Positions 9,475 through 18,586 are shown, counted from the first letter of the stretch. The stretch: DNA of 43,048 bases from Thiotrichaceae bacterium UBA973 (GCA_002292815.1 DBBX01000012.1:1-43048); one strand, 5' to 3'. Numbers and translations are program-made. The notes: a model not told the origin generated them from the letters alone.

Positions 9475-9795
9475 TTATCGCACTCTCTCCTGCGTAATCA
9501 ACCATCCGCCTGAAACTTTCCGCATTAATATCTCTTTTTTAACCTTATCTCCATAAGTATCTGACTGATAGGCCTGCGTGAACTTGATTTCAGCATAATC
9601 TTTTCCATGCAAATTTATCTTTACCTCAGATAATGTAATCTTGATAAAACTCGGTCTGCGTAAGCGCTTGCGCCTATCTTTTTCCCACTCATTTCGGCTC
9701 ATTCGCTTGGGTGGAATAAACTCCTGTGCATAATTTAGCAGATAGCTATCCACGTCCTGTGCCGACCAGGCATTAGCCCAGTTTTTGATTGCCAT
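9475..9795 (-). CDS. C-terminal NTF2-like (Cds6-type) fragment of a split TPR protein
   Basis: Codes for about 106 aa resembling the C-terminal domain of the neighbouring L,D-transpeptidase (WANAWSAQDVDSYLLNYA here versus WRKDWESRDVNLYLRHYS there). It is in the same frame as the TPR gene ending at 9919. The 41 codons between that stop and the ATG at 9795 are all open and continue the Pro/Val/Glu-rich linker. The unit is therefore best read as the tail of a protein interrupted by a single TAA. It could be made separately by re-initiation, by stop readthrough, or not at all. A base error in the sequence is also possible. Confidence 0.7.
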   Translation of the reverse strand: MAIKNWANAWSAQDVDSYLLNYAQEFIPPKRMSRNEWEKDRRKRLRRPSFIKITLSEVKINLHGKDYAEIKFTQAYQSDTYGDKVKKEILMRKVSGGWLITQERVR

Positions 9796-9918
9796 TTCTA
9801 CTGCTTTTCTGTTTTGTGCAATCTCTTCTCCAACATCAACTTCTTCAACTGGTGGGATTACTTTTTCTACCTCAGTTTTAACCGCTACTGGCTTAGTCTT
9901 CGCCGGAATAGTAATAAT

Positions 9919-10527
9919 TTACGGCTCCCGAACAGGTTTCACTACTGGTTTCACTTCCGGTGTAGATTCAACTTTTTTAGGTTCTACACTAGCCACAACT
10001 GCTTTTTCAGGTCCAAGCGGAGCAGAGATCATCTCATTAACCAAAGAGAGCTTTTCTCTGGCTGTTTTATTACTGGTATCCAGTTCCAATGCCTGATTAT
10101 AGGCACGGCTCGCCATTTTAGCGTAGATATCACCCAGGTTTTCGTGTGCGGTAGCATAACTAGGATGAGTATTAATTGCGTTCTTGAGGGCTTCTTCTGC
10201 CTCTGTGTACTTTCCCTGTGCGGCATAAACCACCGCCAGATTATTAAAGGGTTCAGGTAATTCAGGATTATCCGCCGTTAACTGTATAAACACTTTTTCA
10301 GCGTCACGGTATCGATCAAGGCGAGTCAGGACCAGCCCCTTCATAAATTGTAATTTTATATCTGACTTATTTTCAGCAAGTTGATCTTCGGTCAGCGTTA
10401 AGGCTTCTTTATATTCACCTTGATTAATTAAGAGCTGGATATCACCGTATGCGGTTTTTGAATATGCATTGGAAATACATAGAAACAGACTTAAAAATAT
10501 CGCGATTATAGTTTTATATGACGTCAT
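9919..10527 (-). CDS. Exported TPR protein, truncated by an in-frame stop
   Basis: Predicted periplasmic tetratricopeptide protein. From the ATG at 10527 it starts MTSYKTIIAIFLSLFLCISNA, a normal signal peptide, followed by about four TPR units (EPFNNLAVVYAAQGKYTEAE, ATAHENLGDIYAKMA) and a Pro/Val/Lys-rich linker that ends at TAA (9919-9921). Reading upstream of 10527 runs into tRNA-Thr, so longer starts are artefacts; ATG 10539 is an alternative. The frame continues open after the stop into the NTF2-like domain at 9475-9795. An intact TPR-linker-NTF2 protein was therefore probably ancestral. The family is likely an envelope or peptidoglycan accessory factor, inferred from its L,D-transpeptidase neighbour. 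Confidence 0.75.
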   Translation of the reverse strand: MTSYKTIIAIFLSLFLCISNAYSKTAYGDIQLLINQGEYKEALTLTEDQLAENKSDIKLQFMKGLVLTRLDRYRDAEKVFIQLTADNPELPEPFNNLAVVYAAQGKYTEAEEALKNAINTHPSYATAHENLGDIYAKMASRAYNQALELDTSNKTAREKLSLVNEMISAPLGPEKAVVASVEPKKVESTPEVKPVVKPVREP

Positions 10528-10581
10528 TAATAGTTCCATCAATAATGAATTGATATGTTTTTCCAATCTGTTTCGCCAGAC

Positions 10582-10655
10582 TGGAGCCCCGAGAGGGAAT
10601 CGAACCCCCAATAGGTGATTACAAATCACCGGTTATACCATTTAACTATCGGGGC
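10582..10655 (-). tRNA. tRNA-Thr (anticodon UGU)
   Basis: On the minus strand a full cloverleaf can be drawn. The acceptor arm is GCCCCGA/TCGGGGC. The anticodon stem GGTGA/TCACC encloses loop TTTGTAA with anticodon TGT. The T arm contains the TTCGATT loop, and a 3' CCA is encoded. The total is 74 nt. It lies between the SPOR gene and the TPR gene. In many gammaproteobacteria this position after birA-coaX holds tRNA-Tyr-Gly-Thr-tuf; only Thr is present here. Confidence 0.95.
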
Positions 10656-10723
10656 AATAAACATCATTGCCGCAAAGTATATCAATCCTATTAATTCATG
10701 CGTGGAAATTTTGTGCGCCTATT

Positions 10724-11575
10724 CTAAGGATTTCCCAAGTGCATAGCAATTTCATTACAATCAATCGGCAAGGCATTATATCGAGCTGGAAATCCAGTGA
10801 ATAAATCATTCACATAACCCGAATCTTTGACAACACTCACATCAAACCAATGTATCTTGTTCCCGCCGGAATAAGGGATTACAACAGATTGGTATCCCTT
10901 GGCCTCAATCTCGTTTAAGCGTCGATTCACAGCTGCCTGACTGGAAAATAGGCCTACCGAAATAGCATTAGATAAATCGCCTTCACTGATCAGCCTCATG
11001 TCTGTCACACCTTTCAGTTTAAGATCCTTCATCGCCGCTACTGCCGATTCACGTGAGCCTTGAGGTGCCAGATACACCCAAAATAACTGTCTACCCTGTT
11101 CATCGGTTTGCCGTTGATTATATAAAATACCCCGGTCATTTAACCAACCAGATAATAAACGAGATTCTTTCAGGTTCGGTATCGGGCCGTAAGTATAACA
11201 AACTGTGACTTTAGCCGGCAAAATAGCTGATAGACCGTCACTCTCCATATCCAGAATTTCCGTTGTACCGCTCTGCTCGTTTACAACGGGTTGGGACATA
11301 AGTGTATCGATCATCTTTTCTGTATTTGGATTTAGAGCAATCGGCAATACCGGCTCAGAGCTAAAATTCTCCACAGAAAGCTCAGTGTCGACTTTAATAG
11401 AAATCCTTGTCTCTGGTAGCCGTTCCAGTTCGTTTAATAATTCAAGTCGTTTTGTACCAGCTGGCACTTTGATAGCAGTCGATACATTCGCACGGTCCAA
11501 CTGCACATCACGATCCATTTCCCAACCCAGATAAACTGCATTAGCAATCAATATCAATATAAAAAGCCACTTCAT
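10724..11575 (-). CDS. SPOR-domain inner-membrane protein
   Basis: A 283-aa protein with one N-terminal transmembrane helix (about residues 2-17, MKWLFILILIANAVYLGW), a variable periplasmic linker and a C-terminal SPOR-like domain (about 165-235, with FWVYLAPQGSRESAVAAM, ISVGLFSSQAAVNRRLNEI and AKGYQSVVIP). SPOR domains bind denuded glycan strands of septal peptidoglycan. The start overlaps the coaX stop by four bases (ATGA), placing it in the birA-coaX operon, a familiar gammaproteobacterial context. Confidence 0.85.
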   Translation of the reverse strand: MKWLFILILIANAVYLGWEMDRDVQLDRANVSTAIKVPAGTKRLELLNELERLPETRISIKVDTELSVENFSSEPVLPIALNPNTEKMIDTLMSQPVVNEQSGTTEILDMESDGLSAILPAKVTVCYTYGPIPNLKESRLLSGWLNDRGILYNQRQTDEQGRQLFWVYLAPQGSRESAVAAMKDLKLKGVTDMRLISEGDLSNAISVGLFSSQAAVNRRLNEIEAKGYQSVVIPYSGGNKIHWFDVSVVKDSGYVNDLFTGFPARYNALPIDCNEIAMHLGNP

Positions 11576-12318
11576 GATGAAGCCTTATGGGCGATAAAAA
11601 GCCCACCTAACACTAGATTAGGTTCATGCTCAAACTGCTCTTGAAGTAAGGGGTTGATTGCTTCTGCCATACCACCAAATATTACACATTTTGGAAAAGC
11701 ACCTGATTCGACTGAGAGATGCTTAACGGCACGGTCAATCATGGCCGTAGCCGCAAAAAAAGCACCATTATTTATCGCCGCCTGAGTACTTTGTGCATAA
11801 TCAATTGAAGCATGCTTATCAGTAGACACATTTATACATTCTGTTTTTGTTATTAATGCTTGTTGCATTAATTCAATGCCTGGAATGATATAGCCACCGA
11901 GATGATTACCTAGCGAGTCAATGGAATCAATGGTCACTGCCGTGCCACAACCTACTATACACAATGCTGTTTGATACTTTTCCCACGCAGCTACCATTGC
12001 TAACCAACGATCTATACCCATTTCTTGCGTATTAATATAGCTGTTTTTCAATTGATTGAACCTTTCACTAACGCTGGGTTGCCAACATTCCAACTGCCAC
12101 TGTTGCTTTACCCAAGCTTCAAGACTGCCAAAAACTTTATTACCAGCCACATTTGCTACTAATACCTGTGTTGGTTTTTGAAGAGATAACAGATTGTCTT
12201 GAAGACTTTTATCAAAATTATTTTTATCGTATCTAAACGCGCCATCAATTATAAGCTGAGCGCCTTCTTCCATAGCCCAATTAACCGATGAATTTCCAAT
12301 ATCTAGCAAAAGACTCAT
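11572..12318 (-). CDS. coaX: Type III pantothenate kinase
   Basis: Phosphorylates pantothenate, the first step of coenzyme A synthesis. ASKHA-fold landmarks are clear: MSLLLDIGNSSVNWA with the phosphate-binding Asp6, GIDRWLAMVAAW, CGTAVTIDSID, GGYIIPGIELMQQAL and NNGAFFAATAMID. Length is 248 aa, typical of CoaX. It overlaps birA upstream and the SPOR gene downstream by four bases each (ATGA), so the three are almost certainly translated from one mRNA. Confidence 0.95.
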   Translation of the reverse strand: MSLLLDIGNSSVNWAMEEGAQLIIDGAFRYDKNNFDKSLQDNLLSLQKPTQVLVANVAGNKVFGSLEAWVKQQWQLECWQPSVSERFNQLKNSYINTQEMGIDRWLAMVAAWEKYQTALCIVGCGTAVTIDSIDSLGNHLGGYIIPGIELMQQALITKTECINVSTDKHASIDYAQSTQAAINNGAFFAATAMIDRAVKHLSVESGAFPKCVIFGGMAEAINPLLQEQFEHEPNLVLGGLFIAHKASS

Positions 12319-13292
12319 TGTTGTACTCTTAAACTAACCTCTCCTGAGGTAAAACTTTTTAGTTGTCCATCAACCATCATTAATAATGAACCTTGATTAT
12401 CTACACCTTTTAAAATGCCTTCAATTTCCTTACCGGGTAATATTAACTTTGCCTTGCGCCCAAAAGATTGATCATATTCACGCCACTCATCTAACAGACT
12501 TGAGCTAGTGCCCGATTGTAAATCCTGCAGTATCTCAAATATATTTGATAATAGTGTCGATGCGATCTTATTTCTGGATAAGCGCTTTTCCGTAAGACTA
12601 CATATATCCGTCACGGCTTGATTAATATCATACAATGCAAATTCAGGCAGGTCATAATTGACCCCGACACCAACTATGACATCGACAGGGCCGCCGGCTT
12701 CTCCTCGTAACTCAAGTAAAATTCCACCGAGCTTCTTATCATTAATGACAATATCATTTGGCCATTTTAATCCAATATCTGTAAGTCCTAACGCAGTTAA
12801 TGTACGAGCCGTCGCAACCCCCATATACAGGGACAATAGACCTAAAGCATGAGGAGCATCATCAAAATGCCACGCCACACTAATACAGATGCTACTGGCA
12901 AGCGGTGAAACCCACTGCTTGCCTCTACGCCCACGACCATTAGATTGATACTCTGCCAAAACAGCAGTGCCATGATGTTTTTCAGAACTCAATCGATTAA
13001 GCAGGAAAGAACTCGTTGATTCTGTTTTAAACAAAACTGTCAACTCATTACAACACTGTCTTGCTTTCGGGGATAATTCTTTTTTAATCGTTTTTTCGGA
13101 TAACAATTCTATTTGATTTGCCAATCGATAGCCTCGCCCACGTATGGCTTCAATCTGTAAGCCTAATGACTCGAGATGTTTCATAGATTTCCAGATAGCT
13201 GCTCTGGAAATATTCAACTGTGTTGCAATATCCTGTCCCGAATGAAATTTTCCATCCGAAATTATAGATAAAAGAGCAACAGGTCCTTTCAA
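12315..13292 (-). CDS. birA: Biotin-protein ligase / biotin operon repressor
   Basis: Activates biotin as biotinyl-AMP and transfers it to a Lys on acceptor proteins. The N-terminal winged helix (about 1-60, ISRAAIWKSMKHLESLGL, RGRGYRL) suggests it also represses biotin genes, as in E. coli. The ligase domain has the biotinyl-AMP loop GRGRRGKQW near 119-127, KWPNDIVIND with the catalytic Lys176, and KLGGILLEL, followed by the small C-terminal SH3-like domain. Total 325 aa (E. coli 321). It lies directly downstream of oadGAB, whose alpha subunit is a biotin acceptor. Confidence 0.95.
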   Translation of the reverse strand: MKGPVALLSIISDGKFHSGQDIATQLNISRAAIWKSMKHLESLGLQIEAIRGRGYRLANQIELLSEKTIKKELSPKARQCCNELTVLFKTESTSSFLLNRLSSEKHHGTAVLAEYQSNGRGRRGKQWVSPLASSICISVAWHFDDAPHALGLLSLYMGVATARTLTALGLTDIGLKWPNDIVINDKKLGGILLELRGEAGGPVDVIVGVGVNYDLPEFALYDINQAVTDICSLTEKRLSRNKIASTLLSNIFEILQDLQSGTSSSLLDEWREYDQSFGRKAKLILPGKEIEGILKGVDNQGSLLMMVDGQLKSFTSGEVSLRVQQ

Positions 13293-13354
13293 TTCTGTAT
13301 TAATTTCTCAACCACCAATACTGGGAGAGTAACGATAAAGTGATAACAAACTCG

Positions 13355-14494
13355 TTAACCACCACCAGTAACATAATTAATCATAATCCCTGCAGCAACT
13401 GCTGAACCAATCACTCCTGCAACGTTGGGTCCCATCGCATGCATTAACAGAAAGTTATGCGGGTCTGCTTCAAGTCCTAGTTTATTCGATACACGTGCCG
13501 CCATGGGCACCGCTGATACTCCAGCTGAACCGATAAGAGGATTGATACTAGTACCACCAAATTTGTTCATCATTTTTGCCATTAGAACGCCAGACGCAGT
13601 ACCGATAGAGAAGGCAATCATACCCAGACATAAAATGCCCAAAGTAGTAATGTCGAGAAATTTGTCAGCACTGAGTTTAGATCCTACAGCGAGGCCTAAA
13701 AAGATGGTCACAGTATTGATCAAAGAGTTCTGCGTCGTATTACTCAACCGATCTACGACAGCACATTCTTTCATTAAGTTTCCAAAACAGAACATACCTA
13801 ACAATGGTGCTGCATCGGGCAGCAAGAAGGCAACTAGTAACATGAGTAATAATGGAAAAACAATTTTTTCACGATGTGATACATGACGTTGTTGCACCAT
13901 CTTTATCTTACGTTCTTGCTCATTGGTAAGAAGCCGCATAATCGGTGGCTGAATTAAAGGCACCAAGGCCATGTATGAGTAGGATGCCACTGCTATGGCG
14001 CCAAGTAGTTCAGGTGCGAGTTTGCTGGCAACGTAGATTGAGGTAGGCCCATCAGCACCGCCAATGATACCAATGGCTGCTGCATCAGCCAGAGTAAAAT
14101 CAAAAACACCAAACGTTGATAATAAAATCGCACCCATTAACGTTGCAAAAATACCGAATTGTGCTGCGGCACCAAGAAACAGTGTTTTTGGATTGGCCAG
14201 TAATGGACCAAAATCCGTCATAGCACCAACCCCCATAAAGACAAGCAAAGGGAATACGCCGCTTTCAATCCCAATAGAGTAGAAGATATATAATATCCCA
14301 CCCGGTTCAGCCAATCCCGCTCCTGGAATATTTGCTAAAACGCCACCAAAACCGATGGGAACAAGCAGTAGCGGTTCAAAGTTTTTATTAATGGCGAGAT
14401 AAAGTAAAAATATACCAATCCCGATCATTACAGCCTGACCGGTTTCCATTTGATACAAACCAGTGTTGTGCCAAAGTTGCAGTAAATTTTCCAT
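13355..14494 (-). CDS. oadB: Oxaloacetate decarboxylase, beta subunit (sodium pump)
   Basis: Membrane subunit that couples decarboxylation of carboxybiotin to Na+ export. The 379-aa multi-helix protein has the OadB/GcdB signatures GGVLANIPGAGL, FMGVGAMTDFGPLLANP, the Na+-site loop IGIIGGADGPTSIY, and SAGVSAVPMAARV near the C-terminus. It is shorter than the Klebsiella subunit (about 433 aa), as is common for the compact form. Eleven bases separate it from oadA upstream. birA follows 62 bases downstream. Confidence 0.94.
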   Translation of the reverse strand: MENLLQLWHNTGLYQMETGQAVMIGIGIFLLYLAINKNFEPLLLVPIGFGGVLANIPGAGLAEPGGILYIFYSIGIESGVFPLLVFMGVGAMTDFGPLLANPKTLFLGAAAQFGIFATLMGAILLSTFGVFDFTLADAAAIGIIGGADGPTSIYVASKLAPELLGAIAVASYSYMALVPLIQPPIMRLLTNEQERKIKMVQQRHVSHREKIVFPLLLMLLVAFLLPDAAPLLGMFCFGNLMKECAVVDRLSNTTQNSLINTVTIFLGLAVGSKLSADKFLDITTLGILCLGMIAFSIGTASGVLMAKMMNKFGGTSINPLIGSAGVSAVPMAARVSNKLGLEADPHNFLLMHAMGPNVAGVIGSAVAAGIMINYVTGGG

Positions 14495-14505
14495 GTTTTA
14501 AGCCT

Positions 14506-16296
14506 TTATTTAAGTGAAACCAAATGGTCACCAACTTTGACGGCGTCACCTGGTTTAACTGAAATCGAAGCAATAACACCTGCTTTGTCAGCAACAATCT
14601 GTGTTTCCATTTTCATTGCTTCAAGAATAACTAATACATCGCCTTCTTGAACTTTCTCGCCCAATGAAATTTCTACTTTCCAGATATTTCCGGCCAGGGG
14701 TGCTATAACTGGGCTACCACTGGCCACAGGTAAATCTGTCCCTGATGAATTTGTTGGCATGCTGGAAAAATTACTAATGTCGCCGCCTTCATTAATTTGA
14801 ACAACATAATTCTGGCCATTAACCGCAATAGTATAGACATCCTGTTCGACATCAGCAGCTGTTGCCTTTTGTGTTGCTGCCTGTGCAGACGCTACGGTTG
14901 GAATCGGCACAAACGCATCAGGATTATGTCTATTGGCCAGAAACTTCAAACCGACTTGAGGAAACAATGCATAGGTTAAGACATCATCAATTTCACGCTC
15001 ACCAGCTTCTAGTTCAAAGCCTTCCTTCGCTGCCTCTTGCTGAAGCTCTACACTAAGCTTGTCCAATTCAGCTTCTATTAAATCGGCAGGCCGACAAGTA
15101 ATTGCTTCTCCACCCTCAAGAACGCGTTGTTGGAGTTCGCTATTAAACGGCGCTGGTGCAGTACCATATTCGCCTTTCAGTACACCCGCTGATTCAGCAG
15201 TAATTGACTTATATCGTTCACCGGTTAATACGTTTATCACCGCTTGTGTACCCACAATTTGCGATGTTGGTGTGACCAGCGGCAGGTAGCCTAAATCCTC
15301 ACGGACACGCGGTATCTCCTCCAATACTTCATCCATGCGATCTTCTGCTCCTTGTTCACGTAACTGACTTTCCATATTGGTTAACATGCCGCCAGGGACT
15401 TGCGCTACTAAAATACGTGAATCAACTCCTTTGAGAGAGCCTTCCCATGAGACATATTTTTTTCTGACTTCACGAAAATAAGCGGCAATCTCTTCTAATA
15501 ACTCAATATTCAAACCGGTATGTCGTTCTGTGTCTTCAAACATAGAAACCACTGATTCTGTCGCCGAGTGACCATAGGTCATAGACATTGATGAGATAGC
15601 AGTATCGACATTATCAATGCCCGCTTCAACGCATTTTAAAATGGTTGTGGTTGATAGACCTGTCGTAGCGTGAGCATGCAGTTGAATAGGGATATCGATT
15701 GTCTGCTTTAAACTTGTTATCAGCTCGAATGCTGCATAAGGTTTAAGCAGGCCCGCCATATCCTTAATACAAAGTGAATGGGCACCCATATCCTCAATAC
15801 GTTTAGCTTGATCTAGCCACATGGCAAGATCGTGTACTGGGCTTAAAGTATAGGAAATGGTTCCCTGCGCATGTCTTTCGTTTTCAATAACCGCTTTAAT
15901 GGCAACTTCGAGATTACGCGTATCATTCATGGCGTCGAACACACGGAATACGTCAACACCATTGATTGACGCACGTTCGACAAATTTTTTCACTACATCG
16001 TCAGCATAATGACGATAGCCAAGTAAGTTTTGTCCACGAAGTAACATCTGTTGCGGCGTATTAGGCATCGCCGCTTTTAAACTTCGTATACGGTGCCAAG
16101 GATCTTCGCCTAGATAACGAATACAGGCATCAAATGTTGCACCACCCCAGGTTTCTATTGACCAATAACCTACCTGGTCAAGCTTTTCTGCAATAGGCAA
16201 CATATCATCAAGGCGCAGACGTGTTGCAAATAACGATTGGTGAGCATCACGCAGGACAACATCTGTAATACCCAACGGGCATCTGGATTCGGTCAT
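14506..16296 (-). CDS. oadA: Oxaloacetate decarboxylase, alpha subunit (biotin-containing)
   Basis: Carboxyltransferase subunit that moves CO2 from oxaloacetate to biotin, releasing pyruvate. The N-terminal TIM barrel has LRDAHQSLFATRLR, CIKDMAGLL and the metal-binding LHAHATTG. A conserved PYC/OADA domain follows (DLGYLPLVTPTSQIVGTQAV). A Ser/Thr-rich linker leads to the biotinyl domain, with EAMKMET and the biotinylated Lys near residue 562. Length is 596 aa, standard. It is the middle gene of oadGAB, followed a little further downstream by birA. Confidence 0.95.
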   Translation of the reverse strand: MTESRCPLGITDVVLRDAHQSLFATRLRLDDMLPIAEKLDQVGYWSIETWGGATFDACIRYLGEDPWHRIRSLKAAMPNTPQQMLLRGQNLLGYRHYADDVVKKFVERASINGVDVFRVFDAMNDTRNLEVAIKAVIENERHAQGTISYTLSPVHDLAMWLDQAKRIEDMGAHSLCIKDMAGLLKPYAAFELITSLKQTIDIPIQLHAHATTGLSTTTILKCVEAGIDNVDTAISSMSMTYGHSATESVVSMFEDTERHTGLNIELLEEIAAYFREVRKKYVSWEGSLKGVDSRILVAQVPGGMLTNMESQLREQGAEDRMDEVLEEIPRVREDLGYLPLVTPTSQIVGTQAVINVLTGERYKSITAESAGVLKGEYGTAPAPFNSELQQRVLEGGEAITCRPADLIEAELDKLSVELQQEAAKEGFELEAGEREIDDVLTYALFPQVGLKFLANRHNPDAFVPIPTVASAQAATQKATAADVEQDVYTIAVNGQNYVVQINEGGDISNFSSMPTNSSGTDLPVASGSPVIAPLAGNIWKVEISLGEKVQEGDVLVILEAMKMETQIVADKAGVIASISVKPGDAVKVGDHLVSLK

Positions 16297-16342
16297 ATTT
16301 AAGGCCTCAATGTAATAAATGGTGTTGGGTATTTAGCGAGGG

Positions 16343-16624
16343 CTATTTATGCCGCGAACGATATTTGTGAATGGCGGCGGTAAACACTGCGATTAATGTT
16401 TTGTTGTTAGCTTCAGACTTTGCGATTGGCTCATGCTGTCTTATTACTGCGGTAGGCGACGAGACACCACCTTCAGGTAACACGCCAACGCTTTTCTCGT
16501 AGCGGGTAATAAGTCGTGACATAACAGACGTCACGACAACTAATAATGTCAAAAAGATAAAAACAAAACCCATACCAAAGACCATTAGGGTTGTACCTTC
16601 ATTCAGTAAGCTAGGTGCTGACAT
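16343..16624 (-). CDS. oadG: Oxaloacetate decarboxylase, gamma subunit
   Basis: Small membrane subunit that assembles alpha and beta and, in Klebsiella, binds zinc at its C-terminus. The 93-aa protein has a single N-terminal helix (about residues 12-35, LMVFGMGFVFIFLTLLVVV) and a polar tail ending IHKYRSRHK. This is the usual OadG layout, and sequence conservation in this family is low. It is first in the oad operon, preceded by an extended -10 promoter. Confidence 0.88.
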   Translation of the reverse strand: MSAPSLLNEGTTLMVFGMGFVFIFLTLLVVVTSVMSRLITRYEKSVGVLPEGGVSSPTAVIRQHEPIAKSEANNKTLIAVFTAAIHKYRSRHK

Positions 16625-16699
16625 CTGCCTGACACTCCCATAACCGTGTGAAACTTGAATTAAACTATTTAAATCAATAACTTAAAACATATAGTCCTT

Positions 16700-16708
16700 A
16701 TTATAGCA
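16700..16708 (-). promoter_or_regulatory. Extended -10 promoter for oadGAB
   Basis: The minus strand reads TGCTATAAT, a perfect extended -10 element (TGnTATAAT), 75 bases upstream of the oadG start. The -35 position is poor, as is usual for extended -10 promoters. The placement suits transcription of oadGAB and possibly birA-coaX. Confidence 0.55.
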
Positions 16709-16804
16709 TCTACAGGTCATCTGGCATTATTTGATATTAATAAGCAGCGGGAAAATAAATCGTAGCGGCTAATGGCTGGCTGGAGATTTCCATTCAGCGT
16801 TTAA

Positions 16805-18586
16805 CTAATGTTCATCTTTACGCAGAGTCGCATCATCATCAAGTTCACCATGAGCTTCATCTGCATCATCTAGCATTATCGTCTCATCTTCAGAATCGAA
16901 TTCATCTGCGTCAGCGTCTAATGTGAACTCTGGTTGGTTCGAACCGCCATCCTCGATGGCGACTTCCCTAATGATGGTATCTTCATCATCGGCATCGGGT
17001 TCATACAAATCAGCTAATTCGTCAACCGAGTCAGGGCCGGTTAGATCGAAATCCATATCAGAACTTGAGGCAACACTTATTTCTTCCTGGCTTAGTTCAC
17101 CAGTAGTCTCATGGCCTTTAATCTGGGTTGCCTCTTCAGATTCATCGATTATGGCTTCTGGTTGTGCCGCAAACACTGTATTTGAGATGACCGTCATACC
17201 GCTGTCTTCCATTTCCGGCATGATAAATTCAAAATCGCATTTGTGTAATCGAATACGATCACCGTGTTTCAATCGAACTTCACTACTGACTGGCTCACCG
17301 TTCACAAATGTCCCATTGATACTGCCCTGATCTATAATCCAGAATGAGTAATCTTTATATTCAATTAAAGCATGACGACGGCCAATAGTCGTTTCATTAA
17401 CAACAATGTAATCGAGGTGCTCCGTATCTTTTCCTGCAACACGTCCAAACATGACTGGTTTAGAGCCTAATTTATGTGTTTGTTTATCCGTTTTGCCTTG
17501 CAAATCATTTATATATCCTTCTTGTACAGTCTCAGCTGCGCCCGTTTTCAAATCACGATTGCGCCGTAAAAGAATAATGAGTATGCCTAATAATGTAATC
17601 GTTAATACGATTGCAGCAGCAATCATTATGATTGAACGAATACGTTCTTCCTGCCCCATCGATTGAGCTGGAACTTCAATTATCACCGGCGGCGGTGCTT
17701 GTTGTACTACTGGGGCAGGAGCCTCAATAACCGATACTACCTGAACAACTTCAGGCGCAGGTTCAGGCTCGGGAGGTGTATTAATAATTTTATCAATCTG
17801 TTCAAAGACGTTTTGTAAGTCTGCTGCCGTCAATGCTCGATAATATTCGCCTTCCGTTTTTTGTGCGATGGATTGAATTAACTGAAAATCTGCACCTTCA
17901 GTAAAGGCAATACCAAATATCTTAATTCCATTATCAGCTGCATCTGGCGCTAAATCTTCGCGTAGCCACTTGGACTTTTCTAAATCACGATCCGGCGCAC
18001 CAGTATCAACGATACCATCCGTCATAAAAATAATAGATTTTTGCGCACTGTCACGACCATTATTCTTTAGCTCATAGATCGCACGTTCTATTCCGGCGGG
18101 ACTATCCGTAAAAAGTCCCTGATAATTAATTGCTTCAATACTATTGAGTATAGTTTCACGATTAGCTAGCGATGAAGTTGTCAGTGCGACAGGTAAACGA
18201 ACCCCTTGGTCAAAAATGACAATAGCAACACGAGTGTTCTCATCTTGCTGGCTAATAAACTCCTTAACCGCCTTACTGACCAAAAAATCCGGGTCGTTCT
18301 TTTTCATACTGCCGGAGTTATCCAGTACTAAGACAACGTCCTTGGTTAAGAGCATCTCCACTTCAGCCTGGTATTCTTCCGTTGCAACTAATTCCTCATC
18401 AAACTCTTCGTCGACCATGGCATCGGTTTCTTCTAAAAGGTCACTGTCCACAGTCTCAATGATTAAAGCTTCTGCAGATTCGACCCCGGCATCAATCACA
18501 GTATTGATTGATGCCGACTCTGCATAGCCAGTTACGCACACTAGAATTAACGCGAATTTTACAATTAGTCTGAACATTTTACCCAT
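16805..18586 (-). CDS. Membrane protein with periplasmic VWA and cytoplasmic FHA domains
   Basis: A 593-aa protein: signal peptide (1-22), an acidic spacer, a VWA domain (about 83-270) with an intact MIDAS motif DNSGS at residues 89-93, and a Pro-rich stalk (271-310). A transmembrane helix (about 317-340) ending in RRNR leads to an FHA domain (about 375-455, with IGRRHALIEY and GSINGTFVNG) and a very acidic C-terminal tail. The topology suggests a metal-dependent binding domain outside the inner membrane linked to a phosphothreonine reader inside. No Ser/Thr kinase gene is seen in the window. Function is unknown; a link to the VWA cluster at 29601-41532 is only a thought. Confidence 0.85.
   Translation of the reverse strand: MGKMFRLIVKFALILVCVTGYAESASINTVIDAGVESAEALIIETVDSDLLEETDAMVDEEFDEELVATEEYQAEVEMLLTKDVVLVLDNSGSMKKNDPDFLVSKAVKEFISQQDENTRVAIVIFDQGVRLPVALTTSSLANRETILNSIEAINYQGLFTDSPAGIERAIYELKNNGRDSAQKSIIFMTDGIVDTGAPDRDLEKSKWLREDLAPDAADNGIKIFGIAFTEGADFQLIQSIAQKTEGEYYRALTAADLQNVFEQIDKIINTPPEPEPAPEVVQVVSVIEAPAPVVQQAPPPVIIEVPAQSMGQEERIRSIIMIAAAIVLTITLLGILIILLRRNRDLKTGAAETVQEGYINDLQGKTDKQTHKLGSKPVMFGRVAGKDTEHLDYIVVNETTIGRRHALIEYKDYSFWIIDQGSINGTFVNGEPVSSEVRLKHGDRIRLHKCDFEFIMPEMEDSGMTVISNTVFAAQPEAIIDESEEATQIKGHETTGELSQEEISVASSSDMDFDLTGPDSVDELADLYEPDADDEDTIIREVAIEDGGSNQPEFTLDADADEFDSEDETIMLDDADEAHGELDDDATLRKDEH

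Noticed and set aside
9785..10260. Two overlapping plus-strand reading frames of 103 and 148 codons
   Set aside because: They are Ser/Thr- or Phe/Arg-rich antisense readings of the TPR-NTF2 gene and have no ribosome binding site or family likeness.
10528..10629. Longer N-terminus for the TPR protein reading into tRNA-Thr (GVRFPLGAP)
   Set aside because: This peptide is the translation of the tRNA itself; the signal peptide starts at ATG 10527.
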